Assembly: GCF_002209535.1 (NCBI RefSeq) | Contig: NZ_NJIG01000003.1 | Coordinates: 434,001 to 498,000, forward strand | Origin: Achromobacter marplatensis | GTDB taxonomy: Bacteria; Pseudomonadota; Gammaproteobacteria; Burkholderiales; Burkholderiaceae_B | Reading direction: 5' to 3' | DNA: 64,000 bases | In this document: positions 9,496 to 17,357 of the stretch, in pieces | How positions within the stretch are numbered: the stretch's first letter is position 1 | Layout of the letters: the number at the start of each line of letters is the position of its first letter | Notes under the pieces: generated by a model | The model's input: only the letters and a program-made list of their open reading frames with translations | Databases searched by the model: none | Told to the model about the DNA's origin: nothing | Program-made: the position numbers and the translations under genes

Positions 9496-10995
9496 ATGGC
9501 TGCCGTTATCAATACCAACTACCTCTCGCTGGTTGCTCAAAACAACCTGAACAAGTCGCAATCGACCCTGGGCACCGCCATCGAGCGCCTGTCGTCGGGC
9601 CTGCGCATCAACAGCGCCAAGGATGACGCCGCTGGCCAAGCCATCGCCAACCGCTTCACCGCTAACGTCAATGGCCTGAACCAAGCCGCCCGTAATGCCA
9701 ATGATGGCATCTCGATCGCCCAGACGACCGAAGGCGCGCTGAACGAGATCAACAACAACCTGCAGCGTATTCGTCAGTTGTCGGTTCAAGCTTCAACCGG
9801 CACGAACTCCACCTCCGACCTGGATTCCATTCAAGCTGAAATCCAACAACGCCTCGAAGAAATCGACCGTGTGTCCGACCAAACCCAATTCAACGGCGTT
9901 CGGGTTCTGGCTGCGGACAACACGCTGAAGATCCAAGTCGGCGCCAATGACAATGAAACCATCAGCATTGATCTGAAGTCCATCACTAAGCAATCTCTCG
10001 GTTTGGGCAACTTCACGGTCAGTGGCGACCGCACCGCCACGATGGACGACATGGTTAAGAGCTTCGGAGCTACTGGCTACTCGACCTTTACCGTGGATAT
10101 CGATGGCGCTGCGGCGACTGGTGTCAAAGTCGACGCGAACTCCGGAAAAGTAACCACCAGTGCCGACGCCCAGTTGTACGTCAGCGCTACTACCAACAAA
10201 ATTACCGCCTCTAACACGAACAATGCGGTAACCGGCGCCGGCGCAGTTGCCGACGCATTCGGCACTGCCTTTGACGGCAAGGCTCAGGGCGACACCGCCA
10301 CCATCGGCGGAGCGAGTTGGGAGCGTGTCACGACGGGTACCAGCGCCGAAGGCGAAGGTACCTATCGCGCAACGATCAATGGCGCGCAAGTCGAAGTGAC
10401 GATCACCGGCGGTACTTCTGGCACCGGTGGCACCCTGGCGGTCTCGTCGGGCAGTTTGTACATGGATGATGCCGCGTACGTCGGCGGCACCACCAAGTTC
10501 ACTAACCACCAAACCAACGAAAAGGCCACCGTGGCATCGTTGGAGAGTGCTGGTGCCGTAAAGACTGGCGGCAAGCTCGAAATTGGCACCACCGGCGATT
10601 ACACCGTTGATGCCAATGGTGTTGTGACAGATGACAATGCGGCCAACCGCGTTATGTACATCCAAAATGCCGGCAAGGCGAACGAAAAGCTCATCGATAG
10701 CTCGACGGCGCAAATAGCCTCGCGCAATCCGCTGGAAAAGATTGATGCTGCCCTGGCTAATGTCGACGCACTACGCAGCGATCTTGGCGCTGTCCAGAAT
10801 CGTTTCGAATCGACCGTTGCCAACCTGAACAACACGGTCAATAACCTGTCCGCCGCTCGTTCGCGTATCGAAGATGCCGACTACGCTACGGAAGTGTCGA
10901 ACATGACCAAGGCCCAAATCCTGCAACAGGCTGGCACCTCGGTTCTGGCACAAGCCAACCAAGTCCCGCAATCCGTCCTGTCGCTGCTGCGTTAA
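9496..10995 (+). CDS. fliC: Flagellin FliC
   Basis: A 499-residue flagellar filament subunit exported by the flagellar type III apparatus. The conserved ends are textbook: MAAVINTNYLSLVAQNNLNK and LSSGLRINSAKDDAAGQAIA at the N-terminus, then RIEDADYATEVSNMTKAQIL and the terminal SVLSLLR. The middle (about residues 175-400) is a Thr/Ala/Gly-rich variable region that would form the surface-exposed domains. The ATG at 9496 is chosen because GGGAG lies 7 bases upstream and the family begins here. A sigma-28 promoter precedes it and a terminator follows. Confidence 0.97.
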   Translation: MAAVINTNYLSLVAQNNLNKSQSTLGTAIERLSSGLRINSAKDDAAGQAIANRFTANVNGLNQAARNANDGISIAQTTEGALNEINNNLQRIRQLSVQASTGTNSTSDLDSIQAEIQQRLEEIDRVSDQTQFNGVRVLAADNTLKIQVGANDNETISIDLKSITKQSLGLGNFTVSGDRTATMDDMVKSFGATGYSTFTVDIDGAAATGVKVDANSGKVTTSADAQLYVSATTNKITASNTNNAVTGAGAVADAFGTAFDGKAQGDTATIGGASWERVTTGTSAEGEGTYRATINGAQVEVTITGGTSGTGGTLAVSSGSLYMDDAAYVGGTTKFTNHQTNEKATVASLESAGAVKTGGKLEIGTTGDYTVDANGVVTDDNAANRVMYIQNAGKANEKLIDSSTAQIASRNPLEKIDAALANVDALRSDLGAVQNRFESTVANLNNTVNNLSAARSRIEDADYATEVSNMTKAQILQQAGTSVLAQANQVPQSVLSLLR

Positions 10996-11084
10996 TCACG
11001 CCGCTACACCTGACGGTAGTGCAGGAGCGGGCCTGATCGGCCCGCCCTGCAACACGCAAAGCCGGAATTATTCCGGCGCTCCAC

Positions 11085-11115
11085 ACAAGCCGGCACCAGC
11101 CGGCTTGTGCTTTTT
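11085..11115 (+). terminator. Rho-independent terminator after flagellin
   Basis: ACAAGCCGGC and GCCGGCTTGT pair across a short loop and are followed by a run of T. Two smaller GC-rich hairpins (around 11031-11045 and 11059-11077) lie between this and the flagellin stop, so the 3' end of this abundant mRNA is heavily structured. Confidence 0.85.
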
Positions 11116-11164
11116 CTGAATTGATTCATTTCCGGCCCGCCACTTCGAGCTGCCCGTCGCCATC

Positions 11165-12472
11165 ATGGTTTTTAGCCCGACGGCAAGCTCTTGCCCGGCG
11201 GACGTACGCGAGTCTGTCATGCCAAGCCCTCCTCATGCGCCCCCAGCTGACGCTAGCCCCCCGCAATCGCTACCGCACCGACGCTTTCTTCGCGCTGCCC
11301 ATACGCGGCGCGTAGCCTCGGATAAAAGCGCTAGCCTGCTCGGCCTGTTGCCGCTGTTTATGTCCCTGGCGTTGATCCCTGCCCTATTGCTGGTCTGGTT
11401 TCACCTGAGCGAGCTTCACTATCTGGAAATCGTATCGCTTTCGTCAGTAGGAGCGGCCAGTTTAGGAATCGTGCTGCTGGTCGGGCTGATGATGCTTACG
11501 TACTCGCTCTTGTCCGTGGCCCTGCCATCGGTGATCATCGCGCTGGCAGCCGCCCAGCACGGGCATGGGCGTATCCCGGAGGCGACAGTCGCCGCCTGGG
11601 CGACCAGCGGCGGCTTACTCGTGGTCGTCTGGTTCATCTCCGCATTGAAACCAAGCTTTGAGTCGGCCTTCATGTTTTGGCCCGCGCATCTAGCCGCTGG
11701 TGCGCTCATTGGGGCATGGAACGTCTGCGCGGCCTATCCACGCGCCAATAGTCGGTGCACGACATCAACTACAGTCACTGCCTTCCTGAAAAATCCTCTG
11801 GCCCTGGGTATCGGAAACGGTGTCTGTGGACTTCTGGCATTCCTGCTATTGGTAATTCCCCTCAAGCACTTGGCCGATGACCACGCCACCGGGCTGCTGC
11901 CAAGTTGGGGGCGGACGGCGCTGCCGCTACTGATCGCCTTCCTCATTGCAATGGGCCCTGGCTTGATCTACATGTGGAGCAACCGGGTAGGCTCCACTGG
12001 CATGAACAAGCGGCAATTCATGGTATTGCTGCTGACGGCCGCCTTCCTGATGCTCATGATCTCGTACTCGGCGTCGAGGGAAGTCCGGCAACTAACCTTG
12101 GTGGCAGCCGGCATAGTTGGCAACCCCACAAGCCCGCGCTTGTATAGGCTGCCGGATAGTTGGACCGAGCAGGACAAAGCAATGGTGACGGTGGCGTTCA
12201 ATAAGAACAGCTGCCCCGTCAACGGAGATTCGCAAACCGTCGTCCGCGCCATCGCAGGGCATTGGCTCTGCGGCTACCAGAATTTCTCGTTCGGACGCGC
12301 CAGGCTGATCTGCAATCACCCCTATATGGATGCGGACTACAAGTTTACGGACAACCGCCTGACCTGCGTCCTCTATATCGACAACACGCTAGCTAGCCTG
12401 GTGACCTTGCCTCCTCCGGGTCCTCTCAAGCCTACGGAAGAGATATCGCATCGCGACGCTTCGCCTGACTGA
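11165..12472 (+). CDS. Polytopic membrane protein of unknown function
   Basis: I do not recognise this 435-residue protein. After a Pro/Ser/Ala-rich N-terminal stretch of about 50 residues there are about seven hydrophobic segments (for example LLPLFMSLALIPALLLVWF, SLGIVLLVGLMMLTYSLLSV and MVLLLTAAFLMLMISYSA). A soluble C-terminal region of about 120 residues follows, with four well-spaced cysteines (SCPVNG, WLCGYQ, LICNHP, LTCVLY). An ATG at 11219 is an alternative start that removes 18 residues; neither start has a strong ribosome-binding site. The plus-strand gene that follows may be co-transcribed, since its longest frame begins directly after this stop. Position next to flagellin and a motility-type small gene does not itself show a flagellar role. 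Confidence 0.6.
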   Translation: MVFSPTASSCPADVRESVMPSPPHAPPADASPPQSLPHRRFLRAAHTRRVASDKSASLLGLLPLFMSLALIPALLLVWFHLSELHYLEIVSLSSVGAASLGIVLLVGLMMLTYSLLSVALPSVIIALAAAQHGHGRIPEATVAAWATSGGLLVVVWFISALKPSFESAFMFWPAHLAAGALIGAWNVCAAYPRANSRCTTSTTVTAFLKNPLALGIGNGVCGLLAFLLLVIPLKHLADDHATGLLPSWGRTALPLLIAFLIAMGPGLIYMWSNRVGSTGMNKRQFMVLLLTAAFLMLMISYSASREVRQLTLVAAGIVGNPTSPRLYRLPDSWTEQDKAMVTVAFNKNSCPVNGDSQTVVRAIAGHWLCGYQNFSFGRARLICNHPYMDADYKFTDNRLTCVLYIDNTLASLVTLPPPGPLKPTEEISHRDASPD

Positions 12473-12586
12473 GTGAAGACCAATTCAGGCCATGCGGCGG
12501 TTTTACACGACTGTTCTCGATTTCGGCTAGGCCTCTATTGCCTCATAATTCACTTCGCAGGATTATGTATCTATAGTTTCCGAAAT

Positions 12587-13447
12587 ATGACAGAAACGCC
12601 AACAGCCTCCCGTACTACGCAGCACGACGGCACCCCGGATCCAAACCCTGAGGCACCGGTGGATCCGCAGACGTTACGTCTGCGCGAAGAGAACCGCGCG
12701 TTGCGCGAATTGCTGGCCGCTCAAGTACAGGCGGCTCACCCCTTGCCAGCGCCGGGCTGCCTACGCCGGATTGGCTGGTGGTTGATTTCCGCTCCGGGCG
12801 CCGCCCTGGTCGGCTGGCGCGCCCTGTTGGGCCGAGACGACGCTGCGCCGATGACCGGGCGACGCGTCGGGTCAGCCACCCTGACCGTGCTCTACACCCT
12901 GGCGATCTATGGCGCGCTGGTGCTGCTGGTCGTATCGTGGAACGCGCCGAACAACGGGATCACTGGCGCCACGTCCGCCAGCCCGGTCCGCGTGCCGCTT
13001 TTGCCTTTGCCCCCTCGTGCACCCGAAGACGCACCGTCCGACTGGGAGACCGACCCGCCGGCAAAAGCCGATCCAGACGCGTCGACCGCGGCAACAGCCG
13101 GATCGGCTCCGGAAACGGCACCCGTCCCGACGGCAGATCCCGAATCCGGGGCTGGGCCGCATGCGCCTGCCGCAAGCACCGCCCCGGTTTCCCGCCCCGA
13201 AGCCCCGCGCCCGCATGTCTCGGCAGATCCTCCGCCGCCCGCCCGCGGGCCGCAGTCGACGCTGCGCATCACCGAAATCCCCGCCCAGAACCCCATGGCC
13301 TGGGTGGATGCGTTGAAGGGCGAACTGGCCCGTTGCGCCCAATTGGGATTTTTCGAACGGCCGGATTGTGCCTGGGCGGCACGCAAGCAGTTCTGCGAAC
13401 CGAACCAGGGCTGGGGCATGGTCAAGGAATGCCCGAAGCAGCCCTAA
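12587..13447 (+). CDS. Single-pass membrane protein with cysteine-rich C-terminus, unknown function
   Basis: This 286-residue protein is not one I recognise. It has a short helical segment likely to be a coiled coil (TLRLREENRALRELLAAQVQ, about residues 29-48), one membrane helix (about residues 100-122), and a long Pro/Ala/Asp linker. The conserved-looking C-terminal stretch of about 50 residues has four cysteines (RCAQLGFF, PDCAWAA, QFCEPNQ, KECPKQ), which could form disulfides outside the membrane. I chose the ATG at 12587; a GTG at 12473, directly after the previous stop, would add 38 residues including a hydrophobic stretch. Confidence 0.6.
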   Translation: MTETPTASRTTQHDGTPDPNPEAPVDPQTLRLREENRALRELLAAQVQAAHPLPAPGCLRRIGWWLISAPGAALVGWRALLGRDDAAPMTGRRVGSATLTVLYTLAIYGALVLLVVSWNAPNNGITGATSASPVRVPLLPLPPRAPEDAPSDWETDPPAKADPDASTAATAGSAPETAPVPTADPESGAGPHAPAASTAPVSRPEAPRPHVSADPPPPARGPQSTLRITEIPAQNPMAWVDALKGELARCAQLGFFERPDCAWAARKQFCEPNQGWGMVKECPKQP

Positions 13448-13578
13448 CCCAACGTTCAGGCTTGGCGCCGCTGGCCACTGGGCCTGTGACAATCCTTTGC
13501 ATCGAACTGGAAACGTGCGCAATAATGCGTAGACTTCGGGGCTGGCCCCACCTTCTTTCCGATTAGGACACCGCGACC

Positions 13579-13770
13579 ATGGACTCCGTCAACAACACCG
13601 TCAATACCGCCTTGGCCCTGAAAGACGCAAACCTCGTTCAGGAAGTGCAGGCCCGTGTGCTGAAGAAAGCGTTGAACGCCCAAGCCGACACGATTGCGAC
13701 GCTGATGCAGTCCGTTGCCCCGACGGCCATCGACAGCACGCTGGGTTCGCGCATCAACACCCACGCCTGA
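13579..13770 (+). CDS. Small YjfB-like putative motility protein
   Basis: A 63-residue protein resembling the YjfB putative motility family: an N-terminal NNTVNTALALKDANL segment, an amphipathic helix with VQEVQARVLKKALNAQ, and a short C-terminal tail ending near the motif LGSRINTHA. AGGA lies 9 bases before the ATG. It is a separate unit between the membrane-protein pair and a strong terminator. A link to motility fits its position within a few kilobases of fliA and flagellin, but its function in the family is not established. Confidence 0.7.
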   Translation: MDSVNNTVNTALALKDANLVQEVQARVLKKALNAQADTIATLMQSVAPTAIDSTLGSRINTHA

Positions 13771-13804
13771 TTTCCCGTCGCGCCGCCTTGACGCAACCGA
13801 TAAA

Positions 13805-13840
13805 AAAAGCGCCGGCCCCTTGAACAGGGCCGGCGCTTTT
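13805..13840. terminator. Bidirectional terminator between the YjfB-like gene and lpdA
   Basis: AAAAGCGCCGGCCC and GGGCCGGCGCTTTT form a perfect 14-bp stem with an 8-base loop. A-tracts on one side and T-tracts on the other allow it to end transcripts from both convergent genes. Confidence 0.9.
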
Positions 13841-13877
13841 GCTTTTACGCGCGGACGGCAATGCCGCCGCGACGTAA

Positions 13878-15659
13878 TTACTTCTTCTTCATCGGCGGCA
13901 AGTCGGTGCACACGCCTTCGGCCACTTCGGCTGCCATGCCCACCGATTCACCCAGCGTGGGGTGCGGGTGGATGGTCTTGGCGATGTCGACGACGTCCGC
14001 GCCCATTTCCACGGCCAGGGCCAGTTCGCTGATCAGGTCGCCAGCGTGGGTGCCCACGATGCTGCCGCCCAGGATGCGATGCGTTTCCGCGTCGAAAATC
14101 AGCTTGGTGAAGCCCTCGTCGCGGCCATTGGCGATGGCGCGGCCGGAAGCCGCCCACGGGAACACGCCCTTCTCGATCTTGATGCCTTGCTTCTTGGCTT
14201 CGTCTTCGGTCAGGCCGACCCATGCCACTTCCGGATCGGTATAGGCCACCGACGGGATGACGCGCGCGTCGAAGAACGACTTCTGGCCGGCCGCGGCTTC
14301 CGCCGCCACGTGGCCTTCATGCACGGCCTTGTGCGCCAGCATCGGCTGGCCGACGATGTCGCCAATGGCGTAGATGTGCGGCACGTTGGTGCGCATCTGG
14401 CGATCGACCTCGATGAATCCGCGGTCGGTCACGGCGATGCCGGCGCGGTCAGCGCCGATCTTCTTGCCGTTCGGGCTGCGGCCAACGGCTTGCAGCACCA
14501 GGTCGTAGCGTTGCGGCTCTTTGGGTGCGCCCTCGCCTTCGAAGGTGACGTAGATGCCGTCTTTCTTGGCTTCCGCGCCCACGGTCTTGGTCTTCAACAT
14601 GATGTTGTCGAAGCGGTAGGCGTTCTTCTTCTGCCATACCTTGACCAGGTCGCGGTCGGCGCCCTGCATCAGGCCGTCCAGCATTTCCACGACGTCCAGG
14701 CGGGCGCCCAGGGTCGAGTACACCGTGCCCATTTCCAGACCGATGATGCCACCGCCGATGATCAGCATCTTCTTGGGCACTTCACGCAGCAGCAAGGCGC
14801 CGGTGGAGTCGACGACGCGGTCGTCGGCGGGCATGAACGGCAGCTTCACCGACTGGCTGCCGGCGGCGATGATGGCTTGCTTGAAGCGCAGCGTCTGGCT
14901 CTTGCCGTCGGCCGCCTTCACGGTCAGGTGGTTGGCATCGGCGAATTCGCCCACGCCGTGCACCACGGTGACCTTGCGCGCCTTCGCCATGCCGGCCAGA
15001 CCGCCGGTCAGCTTGGCAACCACGCTGTCCTTGTAGCCGCGCAGCTTGTCCAGGTCGATCTTCGGTTCGCCGAAGCTGATGCCATGGGCAGCCAGCTCGC
15101 GGGCTTCATCGATGACCGCGGCGTTGTGCAGCAACGCCTTGGACGGAATGCAGCCCACGTTCAGGCAGACGCCGCCCAGCGTTTCGTAGCGTTCGACCAG
15201 CACCACGGACAGGCCGAGGTCGGCAGCGCGGAAGGCGGCGGAATAGCCGCCAGGCCCCGCGCCCAACACAAGCATGTCGTATTCGCCGTCAGCCGAACCC
15301 TTGAAGGTGGCTGCGGCGGGTGCAGCGGCCTTGGCGGCCGGCGCCGGTGCGGCAGCGGCTTGCTTGGGGGCCTCGGCGGCCTTGGGCGCTTCCTTGGCGG
15401 GCGCCGCGGCGGATTCGCCGCCCGCTTCCACTTCCAGCACAACCGCGCCCTCAGCGACCTTGTCGCCGACCTTCACTGCGATGGACTTCACCACGCCGCC
15501 TTGCGACGCGGGGATCTCCATCGAGGCCTTGTCGGATTCGACCGTGATCAGGCTTTGTTCGGCCTTGATCGTGTCGCCCACGGCGACCAGCACTTCGATG
15601 ACTTCCACTTCCTTGAAGTCGCCGATGTCCGGCACTTTGATTTGAACGGTATTGCTCAT
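13878..15659 (-). CDS. lpdA: Dihydrolipoamide dehydrogenase (E3) with N-terminal lipoyl domain
   Basis: A 593-residue flavoprotein that re-oxidises dihydrolipoamide in the pyruvate dehydrogenase complex. Residues 1-78 form a lipoyl domain with the lipoylated Lys44 in [10 protein letters not shown], followed by an Ala/Pro linker to about 120. The E3 enzyme then begins with the FAD-binding [10 protein letters not shown]. The redox disulfide is Cys165/Cys170 ([13 protein letters not shown]), and the catalytic His-Glu region near the end is HPHPTLGES. Fusion of a lipoyl domain to E3 is known in several bacteria and is not a defect. It follows aceF by 12 bases and is the last gene of the operon. 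Confidence 0.97.
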   Translation of the reverse strand: MSNTVQIKVPDIGDFKEVEVIEVLVAVGDTIKAEQSLITVESDKASMEIPASQGGVVKSIAVKVGDKVAEGAVVLEVEAGGESAAAPAKEAPKAAEAPKQAAAAPAPAAKAAAPAAATFKGSADGEYDMLVLGAGPGGYSAAFRAADLGLSVVLVERYETLGGVCLNVGCIPSKALLHNAAVIDEARELAAHGISFGEPKIDLDKLRGYKDSVVAKLTGGLAGMAKARKVTVVHGVGEFADANHLTVKAADGKSQTLRFKQAIIAAGSQSVKLPFMPADDRVVDSTGALLLREVPKKMLIIGGGIIGLEMGTVYSTLGARLDVVEMLDGLMQGADRDLVKVWQKKNAYRFDNIMLKTKTVGAEAKKDGIYVTFEGEGAPKEPQRYDLVLQAVGRSPNGKKIGADRAGIAVTDRGFIEVDRQMRTNVPHIYAIGDIVGQPMLAHKAVHEGHVAAEAAAGQKSFFDARVIPSVAYTDPEVAWVGLTEDEAKKQGIKIEKGVFPWAASGRAIANGRDEGFTKLIFDAETHRILGGSIVGTHAGDLISELALAVEMGADVVDIAKTIHPHPTLGESVGMAAEVAEGVCTDLPPMKKK

Positions 15660-15671
15660 AGGGCTCCCCGT

Positions 15672-17345
15672 TTACAGCGCGATGCGGCGGAAGTCGGCCA
15701 GCAAGGCGCCCAGATAGGCGTTGAAGCGGGCAGCGGAGGCGCCGTCGATGACGCGGTGGTCGTACGACAGCGACAGCGGCACGATCAGGCGCGGCACGAA
15801 CTGCTTGCCGTCCCAGACGGGCTTGTGCGACGAACGCGACACGCCCAGGATGGCCACTTCAGGCGCGTTGATGATCGGCGTGAACGAGGTGCCGCCGATG
15901 CCGCCCAAGGACGAGATCGAGAAGCAGCCGCCCTGCATTTCCGCAGGCGAGATCTTGCCGTCGCGGGCCTTCTTGGACAGTTCGGTCATTTCCTGCGCGA
16001 TCTGCAGGATGCCCTTCTTGTCGGCATCGCGGATCACCGGCACCACCAGCCCGTTGGGCGTATCGGCAGCGAAACCGATGTGGTAGTACTGCTTGAGCAC
16101 CAGGTTGTCGCCATCCAGCGACGCGTTGAACTCGGGGAATTTCTTCAGGGCCGCAACCACGGCCTTGATCAGGAAGGCCAGCATCGTGACCTTCACGCCC
16201 GACTTCTCGTTTTCCTTGTTCAGCGTGACGCGCAGCGCCTCCAGGTCGGTGATGTCCGCTTCGTCGTTGTTGGTGACGTGCGGGATCATGACCCAGTTGC
16301 GGTGCAGGTTCGCGCCGGAAATCTTCTTGATACGCGACAACGGGCGGGCTTCGATCGGGCCGAACTTGGTGAAGTCGACCTTCGGCCACGGCAGCAGGCC
16401 AAGGGCGGCGCCATCGCCCGAACCGCTTGCGGCGGCAACCGGACCGGCGGCCAGCGCCTGCTTGACGAAACCGCGCACGTCTTCAGCGGTGATGCGTTCC
16501 TTCGGACCCGAACCCTTGACCTTGCTCAGGTTCACGCCCAGTTCGCGGGCGAACTTGCGCACCGACGGCGAAGCGTGCGGCAGTTGGCCGGGCTTGAGGT
16601 TGGGATCTTCCAGCGCGGCGGCGGGAGCCGGGCGCGACGCCGGCGCAGCAGCAGCCGGGGCCTCGGCCTTGGTTTCTGCCTTGGCCGCCGGGGCGGCAGC
16701 CGCAGCTTCGGTCTTGGCGGCCGGAGCCGCCGCGGCGGCAGCGCCTTCCACCACGACCACGACCGAGCCCTTGGCGACCTTGTCGCCGACCTTGACCTTC
16801 ACTTCCTTGACCACGCCGCCTTGCGAGGCCGGGATCTCCATCGAGGCCTTGTCGGACTCGACGGTGATCAGGCTTTGCTCGGCCTTGATCGTGTCGCCGA
16901 CCGCGACCATGACTTCGATGACTTCCACTTCCTTGAAGTCGCCGATGTCCGGCACTTCGATCTCGATCGGGCCGCTGGCGGCAGCCGGCGCGGCGGCTTC
17001 GGCACGGGCGGCCGGCGCGGCAGCAGCGGCTTGCTTCGGCGCTTCCTTGGCCTCGGCCTTGGGCGCTTCCTTGGCGTCCGCCTTGGGCGCCTCGGCAGCG
17101 GCGTCAGCCGCTTCCACTTCCAGCACGACCGCGCCTTCGGCGACCTTGTCGCCGACCTTCACGGTAATGGACTTCACCACGCCGCCTTGCGACGCGGGGA
17201 TCTCCATCGAGGCCTTGTCGGATTCGACGGTGATCAGGCTCTGTTCGGCCTTGATCGTGTCGCCCACCGCCACCAGCACTTCAATGACTTCCACTTCCTT
17301 GAAGTCGCCGATGTCGGGAACCTTGATTTGCACGATGTTGCTCAT
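15672..17345 (-). CDS. aceF: Pyruvate dehydrogenase E2, dihydrolipoamide acetyltransferase
   Basis: A 557-residue core subunit that transfers acetyl groups from E1 to CoA. It has two lipoyl domains (lipoylated Lys44 and Lys166, both in [10 protein letters not shown]), each followed by a long Ala/Pro/Lys linker. A peripheral subunit-binding domain follows ([19 protein letters not shown], about 255-293), then a C-terminal acyltransferase domain with the active-site DHRVIDG. It begins 12 bases after aceE. The first lipoyl domain is nearly identical in DNA to the one on lpdA. Confidence 0.97.
   Translation of the reverse strand: MSNIVQIKVPDIGDFKEVEVIEVLVAVGDTIKAEQSLITVESDKASMEIPASQGGVVKSITVKVGDKVAEGAVVLEVEAADAAAEAPKADAKEAPKAEAKEAPKQAAAAAPAARAEAAAPAAASGPIEIEVPDIGDFKEVEVIEVMVAVGDTIKAEQSLITVESDKASMEIPASQGGVVKEVKVKVGDKVAKGSVVVVVEGAAAAAAPAAKTEAAAAAPAAKAETKAEAPAAAAPASRPAPAAALEDPNLKPGQLPHASPSVRKFARELGVNLSKVKGSGPKERITAEDVRGFVKQALAAGPVAAASGSGDGAALGLLPWPKVDFTKFGPIEARPLSRIKKISGANLHRNWVMIPHVTNNDEADITDLEALRVTLNKENEKSGVKVTMLAFLIKAVVAALKKFPEFNASLDGDNLVLKQYYHIGFAADTPNGLVVPVIRDADKKGILQIAQEMTELSKKARDGKISPAEMQGGCFSISSLGGIGGTSFTPIINAPEVAILGVSRSSHKPVWDGKQFVPRLIVPLSLSYDHRVIDGASAARFNAYLGALLADFRRIAL
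17110..17345. repeat. Near-identical lipoyl-domain DNA repeats (three copies)
   Basis: The DNA for the first lipoyl domain of aceF (17110-17345) is repeated with very high identity at 15424-15659 (lpdA lipoyl domain). A somewhat more diverged copy lies at about 16747-16966 (second aceF lipoyl domain). Many synonymous positions are shared, so the identity exceeds what protein conservation needs. Confidence 0.8.
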
Positions 17346-17357
17346 GTCTCTTTACCC

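Noticed and set aside
15424-17345. CRISPR-like or satellite repeat
   Set aside because: The repeats are in-frame lipoyl-domain coding sequence.
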